Below are positions 1-6,016 of a stretch of DNA of 13,326 nucleotides, piece by piece. The stretch lies in NCBI GenBank assembly GCA_964598695.1, contig CAZRDB010000144.1:1-13326 (forward strand), written 5' to 3'. The number at the start of each line of letters is the position of its first letter. Position 1 is the stretch's first letter. The position numbers and the translations under genes are program-made. This DNA is from CAZRDB01 sp964598695. Lineage in GTDB: Bacteria; Armatimonadota; Zipacnadia; UBA1398. The notes beneath the pieces were generated by a model, which was given only the letters and a program-made list of their open reading frames with translations, was not told where the DNA came from and did no database searches.

Positions 1-90
1 CTCGCCACAAGGGTTGGTCACCGTCATGAGAGCCGTGTAGGTTCCGGTGACGGCAAACGTGTGGGTTACAACCCGGCCCGTTGCCGGGGA
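1..90 (-). pseudogene. PKD-domain coding remnant, 5'-truncated, runs off the left edge
   Basis: Reading the minus strand leftwards from about position 90 gives a peptide that starts ATGRVVTHTFAVTGTYTALM and continues TVTNPCGE up to the window edge. This matches the C-terminal half of a PKD domain, where conserved 'HTF/Y...GTYTVTLTVTN' strands follow a WxFGDG motif. PKD domains are usually found in secreted or surface proteins. To the right of about position 90 the same frame loses all PKD character (no FGDG motif). The only in-frame start seen before a stop near 304 is a GTG near 270, deep inside the neighbouring gene. I infer a gene that lost its 5' part, perhaps when the adjacent accessory gene arrived. 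A chance match over 30 codons or a frameshift in a longer gene remain possible. Confidence 0.4.
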
Positions 91-133
91 AAAATGGCGA
101 GCTATAACCCCCGCGCGGGGGAGGGGAGCCCCG

Positions 134-2059
134 TTACGCGTTGTAGTTGGGTTTGTCGGCGAGCGCCTCCCGGGCGTAGCCGCAGTCCCCGGTGGCGCGT
201 CCGTGGGTCTCTGCGAGGCCGGCCAAGACGGGAAGAGCCTTGGCCAAGAGCAGGTCCCGCTGGCGCGCCCCGTCACTGTCGGCCGCGAGGCCCACCAAGT
301 GCCCTACACCAGCAACACGGTCGTCGGCGGTGGACTGCGGGGAGTCCACCAGGACCTGAGCGACTCGCTCGCCAAGCTCGGGGTCCAGGCTCGCCAGGCG
401 CCGAAGCACCGATGACAGCATTGAGGGTACGCTGGGATCCGAGTCCGCTCGCCTCAGCCACTCGCGCACCTGTCCTGTCGCGCCGGAGTCTTCACGCGCT
501 GCCACCAGCGAGTCCCACAGCAGGTCGCCGCCGCGTCTGCCCGCGGCGCACTCACGCTGTGCCCAGGCCACCCAGCGCTCGCGGTACTGGCTCTCGTAGC
601 GCCCTGCTTGCCTCTGCACGAACTCCTGGGCCGAACGGTGTACCCACAGGAAGTGGTCCGGCACGTGGCGGCTGACCGCAGCGAGTGCCGGGACCTGTGC
701 CTTCAGTGCGTTCTCGACGAGCGGGTCCCCCTCGGGCACCTGCTTGGTGGCCGTAACGCCGCACAGGTCCTCGAGGAGTGGAGCACCGCCTGGCGAGAAC
801 GCCGCATGGAGCGCGAGCTCCCTCTCCTCGTCGCTTAGGCGCTCCCACCATGCCTGGTAGGTCTCATCGACCGACTCCCTGACCCGTTGCTGGTACTCGC
901 CCTCTGTCCGCGGCTGCTCCCTGATGAGGATGCCGAGCAGCAGAGGCAGCCTTGGCAGGCGCTCGTCGAGCGGATCCCAGGCTCCCTCCTCGCGGTGCTG
1001 GTTCCAGATCCGTCGGGCGTCCTGCGGCGGGAGGGGCACGATCTGGACGACCGGCTCATCCACGACGACCGGGAGCGTGCCGTCGCGTGCCGAGACCACC
1101 CAGGCGATCCGGTCACGAGTGTGCGTCACCAGACGAGTTAGGAGGTCGCGGGTGCCGCCGTCTGCACGGTCGATGGAGTCGATGACAAACACGGGCACGG
1201 AGGCGGCGTGCGCGGCGGCGTAGTACAGCTTGCTCCGCGCAAGCTCGTACGCGCCCGGAGCGCCAATCGCTCGCCGCACGTCGTCCATCTGCCCTGGCCC
1301 TAGCCAGCGCACGACGGTCTGGTATGCAAGCGTGATCAGTGTGTCGTCGACGGTCGGTTCCTGGTCGTCGAAGCGGAATCGGGCGGCCAAGCAGCGCTCG
1401 GCGACGGCCCACATGAACGCCGACTTGCCGACACCGATCGGCCCCTGAACGCCAACCACGCCCGGTCTGGCGCACCGGTCGCAGACGCGATCCAGCACAC
1501 CGTCTCGGGCTAGGAGTGCTCCGCCGAGAAGCGACGGCACGTCCTCCCATCCGTGTCTGCGGTAGCGCCCAAGGTCCTCCGCGTAACCAGGCGCCAGAGC
1601 ACTCAGCCCCACGATGTCACGGAGGGTCTTCAGCGCAGGGCTGCCCCGAAGCAGTTCACCCACTGAGCGGGCGAACCGCTGCTCCCACTCGCCGGCCGCT
1701 CGCTCGTAGACGTCCAGCTTACGGCCGTTCGAGAGCACGATGAGGTCCGCGTCTATCTCGGGAGCGTTTGCGTAGCCGGCGGCCTGCGCGAGGACGGGCT
1801 CGCCCACTTCCTCGTCGGCCGCTTTGGCCTCGAGAACGAAAGCCGCGTTCGGCGGGACTTGCTCCGGCTCGCTCGTGGAGAGCCACACGACGTAGTCCGG
1901 GGCCGGGGGCCGCCCGGCCCCGCCTGTGGACAGGGAGTGGCAGGCGTGCTCCACAGTGACGTGTGCTCTGTCGTAGCCCAAGAGGTCGAGGACCGGGTCG
2001 ATGAGGTCCCAGCGAACCTGGGCCTCTCGGTCCTTCTGAGCCTTCCTCTTGCTTGCCAT
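134..2059 (-). CDS. PD-(D/E)XK nuclease-like domain fused to STAND/NACHT-type NTPase (predicted defence protein)
   Basis: This 641-residue protein reads as a predicted DNA-targeting effector with a switch-like NTPase. Residues ~10-130 resemble the N-terminal nuclease domain of type I restriction HsdR subunits: PD at 54-55, ExK at 77-79 (LEAKA) and a QAxxY motif at 92-96. Residues ~175-400 form a P-loop NTPase with Walker A GPIGVGKS (206-213), Walker B VFVIDSIDRAD (290-300, Asp294 and Asp297) and a candidate sensor arginine in VVSARDG. The segment LWVHRSAQEFVQRQ (471-484) is like the end of the NACHT winged-helix region. The last ~150 residues look helical, with no recognised repeat. ATG at 2059 is preferred over GTG at 2065 because GGGAG (2069-2073) lies nine bases upstream of the ATG. 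Avs-type STAND effectors with N-terminal nucleases are much longer, so this is a compact relative at most. No methyltransferase or antitoxin partner is adjacent. The domain call is solid; the defence role is inferred. Confidence 0.85.
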   Translation of the reverse strand: MASKRKAQKDREAQVRWDLIDPVLDLLGYDRAHVTVEHACHSLSTGGAGRPPAPDYVVWLSTSEPEQVPPNAAFVLEAKAADEEVGEPVLAQAAGYANAPEIDADLIVLSNGRKLDVYERAAGEWEQRFARSVGELLRGSPALKTLRDIVGLSALAPGYAEDLGRYRRHGWEDVPSLLGGALLARDGVLDRVCDRCARPGVVGVQGPIGVGKSAFMWAVAERCLAARFRFDDQEPTVDDTLITLAYQTVVRWLGPGQMDDVRRAIGAPGAYELARSKLYYAAAHAASVPVFVIDSIDRADGGTRDLLTRLVTHTRDRIAWVVSARDGTLPVVVDEPVVQIVPLPPQDARRIWNQHREEGAWDPLDERLPRLPLLLGILIREQPRTEGEYQQRVRESVDETYQAWWERLSDEERELALHAAFSPGGAPLLEDLCGVTATKQVPEGDPLVENALKAQVPALAAVSRHVPDHFLWVHRSAQEFVQRQAGRYESQYRERWVAWAQRECAAGRRGGDLLWDSLVAAREDSGATGQVREWLRRADSDPSVPSMLSSVLRRLASLDPELGERVAQVLVDSPQSTADDRVAGVGHLVGLAADSDGARQRDLLLAKALPVLAGLAETHGRATGDCGYAREALADKPNYNA

Positions 2060-2174
2060 CCCCACTCACTCCCGTGTACGCCGCCGCGTGCGCTGCCCCG
2101 CCGTTCGCTATGTGCTTCGCGGCCCCTGCGGGCTCCTGCGGCCCGCCCCAGATGCAGGTTCCTCGGGCTCCGGC

Positions 2175-2245
2175 GGGTGAGCTGCCGCTCGCCCCTACGA
2201 GAGCCGTCCTGAATATCCGGGGGGCGCAGCAAGCAGCGCCCCTAC
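2175..2245. repeat. Two tandem REP-like stem-loops in the 2060-2360 intergenic region
   Basis: Two hairpins carry the same right-hand sequence CGCCCCTAC at 2190-2198 and 2237-2245, 47 bases apart (GTAGGGGCG on the minus strand). The first pairs GGGTGAGC (2175-2182) with GCTCGCCC (2187-2194) around a four-base loop, with one mismatch or wobble. The second pairs GGGGCGC (2221-2227) perfectly with GCGCCCC (2236-2242) around an eight-base loop. They lie between the 5' end of the nuclease-STAND gene and the 3' end of the FG-GAP gene. No open frame in this 301-base gap looks like a protein. The shared head and hairpin shape suggest a dispersed REP-type family, but genome copy number cannot be seen here. 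Confidence 0.5.
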
Positions 2246-2301
2246 AGGGTCCGCATGGGCCCATGCCCCCGGTGTCGCACCCGAACCGTCGGCCCCGCCA
2301 G

Positions 2302-2330
2302 CCTCCCCTCGCGGCAGGCGCGAGGGGAGG
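2302..2330 (-). terminator. Strong hairpin downstream of the GH4/FG-GAP operon
   Basis: CCTCCCCTCGCG (2302-2313) pairs perfectly over 12 bases with CGCGAGGGGAGG (2319-2330) around a five-base loop. It begins 31 bases after the FG-GAP stop codon. No U-tract follows in the minus direction, so it is not a classic intrinsic terminator. It may stabilise the mRNA 3' end, or be another intergenic hairpin. Confidence 0.45.
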
Positions 2331-2360
2331 GGAGGGAATGCGCTCGGTCGCGCGGCCTCG

Positions 2361-3446
2361 CTACGCCGGGCCGAGGTTCCTGAAGAGGTAGAGGCCGTCC
2401 TTGCCCGGCGCGACGATGTCGAGCCAGCCGTTGCCGTCCAGGTCCTCGATCCAGAAGTGGATCCCCGCGCCGGAGGCCTCCGGGTACTCGCCGAAGTCGA
2501 TCGCCTCCTTGATCCAGTCGCCGCCGTTCGGCCGGAAGCAGTAGAGGCCCACGGGATCGAACTCGCCGGGGTCGTTGCCGCAGTGGGCGCGGAAGCGCTT
2601 GCCGGTGATCAGCTCCAGCTCGCCGTCGTTGTCGATGTCGACGAGCGCGAGGTCGTGGTACTGCGAGACCGTCGCGTCGATCTCGTGGCGGGTCCAGGTC
2701 CGGTTGCCCGCGGCGTCGCGGCCCTGCTCCCACCAGTGGAGGCCGTAGTCGTGCGCCTGACCGACGATGAGGTCGGCGAGCCCGTCGCCGTTGACGTCGT
2801 GGACGAGGATCGGCACGCTCGCGCTCGCGAGGTTGAACTCCGGGTGCCAGGTCCACGTGCCGCCGAGGCCCTCGGGCGGGCACTCGAGCCAGCCGTTGGC
2901 GAGGATGATGTCGCCCCGGCCGTCGCCGTTCACGTCGCCGAAGCCCAGCCCGTGGCCGCTCGCGCAGTCGGTGAGCGTGAACTGGGTGAAGGTCCCGAGG
3001 GGTGTGCCGCTCGCGTCGCGGTCGAGCTTGAAGACCATCTGCGGCATTCCCGGCGTGTTCGGGACGATCTCGAGGTGGCCGTCGCCGTCGACATCCCACG
3101 CGCGGGTGGTCTCGATCGAGCCGACCTTCGCGATGTCGTGGGTCTTCCACGGCGCCGTGCCGTCGCCGCCGGGGTGCTCGCGCCAGCGGAGCGTCTCGCC
3201 CCACCAGGCGCCCGTGACGATGTCGGGCCGGCCGTCGCCGTTCACATCCATCGGGATATCGGAGAAGTCATCGAAGTACTCGCCCGCGGGCAGGACCTCG
3301 GCCATGAAGTGCTTCACCCACTTCGGCCCCTTGTACCAGTAGGCGCCGCAGACGATGTCCTTGACGCCGTCGCCGTCGATGTCGACGACGGAACAGGCCT
3401 CGTAGGTCCCCGTGTCGATCCGGATCCGCTCGAAACGCACCTTCAC
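2361..3446 (-). CDS. FG-GAP/VCBS-repeat beta-propeller protein, no signal peptide
   Basis: The 361 residues carry seven copies of a DxDxDGxxD/E calcium-loop motif: DIDGDGVKDIV (22-32), DVNGDGRPDIV (67-77), DVDGDGHLEIV (118-128), DVNGDGRGDII (171-181), DVNGDGLADLI (217-227), DIDNDGELELI (270-280) and DLDGNGWLDIV (335-345). Spacing of 45-65 residues fits a seven-bladed propeller of the FG-GAP/VCBS class, which binds ligands or glycans rather than catalysing. The GTG start at 3446 has GGGAG about seven bases upstream. The N-terminus, MKVRFERIRIDTG, goes straight into the first blade with no signal peptide or membrane segment, which is unusual because relatives are mostly exported. It lies 27 bases behind the GH4 gene on the same strand, so the two are probably co-transcribed. 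A role in handling the same sugar is inferred only. Confidence 0.9.
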   Translation of the reverse strand: MKVRFERIRIDTGTYEACSVVDIDGDGVKDIVCGAYWYKGPKWVKHFMAEVLPAGEYFDDFSDIPMDVNGDGRPDIVTGAWWGETLRWREHPGGDGTAPWKTHDIAKVGSIETTRAWDVDGDGHLEIVPNTPGMPQMVFKLDRDASGTPLGTFTQFTLTDCASGHGLGFGDVNGDGRGDIILANGWLECPPEGLGGTWTWHPEFNLASASVPILVHDVNGDGLADLIVGQAHDYGLHWWEQGRDAAGNRTWTRHEIDATVSQYHDLALVDIDNDGELELITGKRFRAHCGNDPGEFDPVGLYCFRPNGGDWIKEAIDFGEYPEASGAGIHFWIEDLDGNGWLDIVAPGKDGLYLFRNLGPA

Positions 3447-3473
3447 CCGTGCACTCCCTCTCCGACAGGCCGG

Positions 3474-4904
3474 CTACTTCTGCTCGGCGATCTCCATGAG
3501 CTTGGCGAACCGCTGGCCGATCGCCAGCGCGGGGTCGAGCGGCACCTCGGCGCGTTCGAGGCCGGCCGGCGTCTCGATCGTGGGCGTGGGCCGGAGCGAC
3601 TTGCCCGCGAACTGGGGCAGCCACTCGCGTGAGGCCTCGAGCATCTCGGCGGCCATCGCCCGGATCTCGGCGAGCGTCAGCGTCGCGGACGTCTGGGGGT
3701 CGATCGCCATCGCGTTCATGGCCAGTTCGGGGTCGCCCGTGAGCGCGGCCTCCACCGCGAGGCCTTGCGCGTTGACGTTGAGCAGGTTGAGCGCGGCGAG
3801 TTGGGGCGGGAGCGCGCCGACGTGGGTCGGGTGGATCCCGGTCCGATCGGCATAGCAGGGCACCTCGACGCAGCAGCCGTTCGGGAGGTTGGTGATCAGG
3901 CCGTCGTTCCGGACGTTGCCCGCGAAGCGGAAGACCCGGTCGGTCTCGAGCGCCTCGATGATCTGCGAGCAGTACTCGTGGCTGCGGGGCAGCAGCTCGG
4001 TGGTCTCGAATGCGAGCGGGTCGCTCTGGGCGAACTTGGCGTTCACGACGGAGCCCCACTTGTAGTAGGCGCCGGATTCGCCGCCGAAGCCGGGCTCGTC
4101 GCAGTATAGCGCGAGGGCCCGCTGGCTGGAGCGGAACCAGGGGAGATACTCCGAGAGATGGCCGGTGCTCTCGGTCATGAAGTAGCCGAAGTGGCGCATG
4201 ACCTCGCAGCGGACCTTCTCGTTGACGTAGTGGCCCGGCTTCTCGCAGTTCGCTCGGAGAGTGGGGTAGAGGTCCTCGCCATCGCGCTCGATCCGCAGGA
4301 ACCAGGCCATGTGGTTGATGCCGGCGACGAAGCAGTCGAGTTCCTCGCGGGGGACGCCGACGTAGCCGGAGATCAGGTCGGTCGTGGTCTGAACGCCGTG
4401 GCACAGGCCGACGAACCGAACGTTGCTCTCGCGGCCGAGCGCCCAGCAGACGGCGGCCATCGGGTTGGTGTAGTTGAGGAGGACGGCGTTCGGGCACAGC
4501 CGGTCCATATCGCGCGCGATCTCGACGAGCGGCGGGATCGACCGGAGCGCGCGGGAGATTCCGCCGGGACCGAGGGTGTCGCCGATACACTGGTCGACCC
4601 CGTGCTTGAGCGGGATCTCGTAGTCGACTCGGAACGCCTCCATCCCGCCGACTTGGACCATGACGATGACGTAGTCGGCGCCGTCGAGGGCCTCCTCGCG
4701 GTCCAGGGTGGCGGAGACGGTCGCGCCGAGGCCGTTCTCGGCGATGACGCGCTCGAGGAAGGCCTTCATCCGCTCGATCTTGGGCATCGTGCGGCTCATC
4801 AGGCAGAAGTGGGCGTCCTGGAGGCAGGGCGTGGCGAGCAGGTCGTTCATGAGCGTCTTCGTGAAGACGAGACTGCCGGCACCGATCAGCGCAACCTTCG
4901 GCAT
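3474..4904 (-). CDS. Glycoside hydrolase family 4 (alpha-galactosidase/alpha-galacturonidase type)
   Basis: This 476-residue cytoplasmic enzyme is a GH4 member. The family cleaves glycosides through transient oxidation of the sugar using NAD+ and a divalent metal, usually Mn2+. Visible landmarks are the Rossmann loop GAGSLVF (8-14), GDTLGPGGISRALR (108-121), NYTNPMA (144-150), CHG (168-170) and GINHMAW (195-201). Cys168 and His198 match the family's metal ligands. HFGYFMTESTGHLSEYLPWF (238-257) is typical of the alpha-galactosidase-like branch rather than the 6-phospho-glycosidases. Length is normal for the family. A GTG at 4934 is also in frame, but ATG at 4904 is preferred because GGGGAGG (4910-4916) sits five bases before it and MPKVALIGAGS is the standard N-terminus. 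It is the first gene of a pair with the FG-GAP protein. Exact substrate (galactoside, galacturonide or glucoside) is not decided, and no clear promoter was found. Confidence 0.95.
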   Translation of the reverse strand: MPKVALIGAGSLVFTKTLMNDLLATPCLQDAHFCLMSRTMPKIERMKAFLERVIAENGLGATVSATLDREEALDGADYVIVMVQVGGMEAFRVDYEIPLKHGVDQCIGDTLGPGGISRALRSIPPLVEIARDMDRLCPNAVLLNYTNPMAAVCWALGRESNVRFVGLCHGVQTTTDLISGYVGVPREELDCFVAGINHMAWFLRIERDGEDLYPTLRANCEKPGHYVNEKVRCEVMRHFGYFMTESTGHLSEYLPWFRSSQRALALYCDEPGFGGESGAYYKWGSVVNAKFAQSDPLAFETTELLPRSHEYCSQIIEALETDRVFRFAGNVRNDGLITNLPNGCCVEVPCYADRTGIHPTHVGALPPQLAALNLLNVNAQGLAVEAALTGDPELAMNAMAIDPQTSATLTLAEIRAMAAEMLEASREWLPQFAGKSLRPTPTIETPAGLERAEVPLDPALAIGQRFAKLMEIAEQK

Positions 4905-4990
4905 GGAGACCTCCCCTTGCGGTCGTGGGATCACACGCAGGGGGTGGGTTCGCGGGTCGTCGGCCGATTCCTGGGTGGGCGGTGGCTCTC

Positions 4991-5020
4991 TGTGAGACGC
5001 CCCCGGCTCTCTGCTACACT
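4991..5020 (+). promoter_or_regulatory. Candidate sigma70-type promoter of the lipoprotein gene
   Basis: TACACT at 5015-5020 is preceded by TG one base upstream (an extended -10). A weak -35, TGTGAG or GTGAGA, begins at 4991-4992 with 17-18 base spacing. It lies in the 154-base gap between the divergent GH4 and lipoprotein genes, about 38 bases before the start codon. Confidence 0.35.
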
Positions 5021-5058
5021 AGGGGGGCCGGCCGGGCGTCGGCGGCGGAGGGCAGGCA

Positions 5059-5913
5059 GTGTACGCGCGGTTGCTGACGGTCATCGGTGTGGTTGGGCTG
5101 CTCGCGGTTGCCGGCCCCGGCTGCCGGAACGGGAGCGGCTCCTCCGAATCCACGCCGCCGCAACCGTCGGTCGGGCCCCCCGGCGCGACGCTGGACGGTC
5201 AGCCGGTGCGGGGCCTCCTGACGCTCGAGAACCTGCGGAGCGCGCGGGAGCTGCGGATCCACGGCCCGACGGGCTGGGCCTGCCGGCTGGAGCTGATCCC
5301 GCCCCGGTACGCGCGGCTGCGGTACTTCGATCTGCCGGGCTACCCGAACGCGGTCGGAGCGCGTCAGCTCAACCCCGCGGTCGAGAGCGCGACGGAGGAC
5401 CGGAGCGGCTGCGAGGTCTCGCTGGTCACCACCGACGAGTTGCCGACGGTAGCCGCGTGGTATGGCAAGCGGCTGTCGGGCTGGCGGCGGATCGACCTCG
5501 GGCGCGGCGAGGCAGGGCCGGAGAGCGGAGCCGGGGAACTGGGCGGCGTCATCTTCCGGCAGGAGCCCGAGGGCCGTCGCCGCGTACTGCTCGACGCGCT
5601 CCCGGTGGTGGGTGCGGTCCTGATCGGGTACGAGGTGCTGCCCGAGGACGCTCCCCTCCCGTCGCGGGCGAGCAAGTCGGCCGCGCGCAAGGAGCAGGAC
5701 GTGCTGGTCCTGACGCTGGCGGCCGAGGGCTACCGGCACGACACGGGCCTTGATGTGGAATCCGTGGGGCAACTGACGGCGGCCTCGGGTCCGAAGGGGT
5801 ATAAGGGACCGTACCTGGACCGCGCGCCGAGCGACCCGTACTCCGGGGAGCCCTACGTGATCCGCAAGGGCAAGGTCGCGGGTCCGGGGGACGTGCGCGA
5901 CTTCGGCTCATGA
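5059..5913 (+). CDS. Putative lipoprotein with pseudopilin (GspG)-like C-terminus
   Basis: This 284-residue protein starts at GTG 5059 behind GGAGGG (5047-5052). The N-terminus has Arg4, a hydrophobic stretch (5-19) and AGPGC with Cys22, which reads as a lipoprotein signal although Pro at -2 makes the lipobox atypical. The middle contains DLPGYPNAV (91-99) and TTDELPTVAAWYGKRLSGW (124-142). That resembles a small domain common in bacterial lipoproteins with 'YPGA...TxDxxxxVxxWYxxxLxxxGW' patterns and unknown function. The last 70 residues resemble the C-terminus of type II secretion major pseudopilins: GYRHDTG, GPYL (250-253) and DPYSGEPYVI (259-268), close to the GspG 'GPYL...DPWGNPYVY' pattern. 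There is no prepilin N-terminus and no other secretion gene nearby, so it is not a GspG. It is upstream of topA but separated by a hairpin and a promoter. Confidence 0.8.
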   Translation: MYARLLTVIGVVGLLAVAGPGCRNGSGSSESTPPQPSVGPPGATLDGQPVRGLLTLENLRSARELRIHGPTGWACRLELIPPRYARLRYFDLPGYPNAVGARQLNPAVESATEDRSGCEVSLVTTDELPTVAAWYGKRLSGWRRIDLGRGEAGPESGAGELGGVIFRQEPEGRRRVLLDALPVVGAVLIGYEVLPEDAPLPSRASKSAARKEQDVLVLTLAAEGYRHDTGLDVESVGQLTAASGPKGYKGPYLDRAPSDPYSGEPYVIRKGKVAGPGDVRDFGS

Positions 5914-5921
5914 CCGGGCGA

Positions 5922-5938
5922 GGGGGCCGGCGGCCCTT
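5922..5938 (+). terminator. Short GC hairpin after the lipoprotein gene
   Basis: GGGCC (5924-5928) pairs with GGCCC (5932-5936) around a three-base loop. Two flanking G-T wobbles extend it and TTCCC follows. It starts nine bases past the stop codon and overlaps the predicted topA -35. The pyrimidine tail is short, so terminator activity is uncertain. Confidence 0.3.
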
Positions 5939-5965
5939 CCCATGCGCCGATGCGCTTGGTACAAT
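5937..5965 (+). promoter_or_regulatory. Predicted sigma70-type promoter of topA
   Basis: TTCCCA (5937-5942) and TACAAT (5960-5965) are separated by exactly 17 bases. The -10 carries an upstream TGG, making it an extended -10. Transcription would begin near 5972 and give a leader of about 45 bases to the topA ATG. Confidence 0.5.
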
Positions 5966-6016
5966 CGCCCGCCGCAGGTAGGTAGCGAACAACAGATTGC
6001 GGGTTGGTCTCGTCAC

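Noticed and set aside
2053..2391. Small plus-strand open frame over the intergenic hairpins
   Set aside because: It spans the stem-loops, has no ribosome binding site or recognisable protein character, and overlaps the ends of both flanking genes.
2457..3632. Plus-strand open frame antisense to the FG-GAP gene
   Set aside because: It is Val/Ala/Asp-rich with repeats that mirror the propeller motifs on the other strand, so it is a shadow frame.
4158..5753. Plus-strand open frame across the GH4 gene, the divergent promoter gap and the lipoprotein gene
   Set aside because: It crosses two real genes in opposite orientations and shows no domain; it exists because high-GC DNA has few stop codons.
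5942..6016. Extended N-terminus for topA from ATG 5942
   Set aside because: It would overlap the predicted promoter, and the extra 25 residues are unlike any TopA N-terminus; the family starts at MASKLVIVES.
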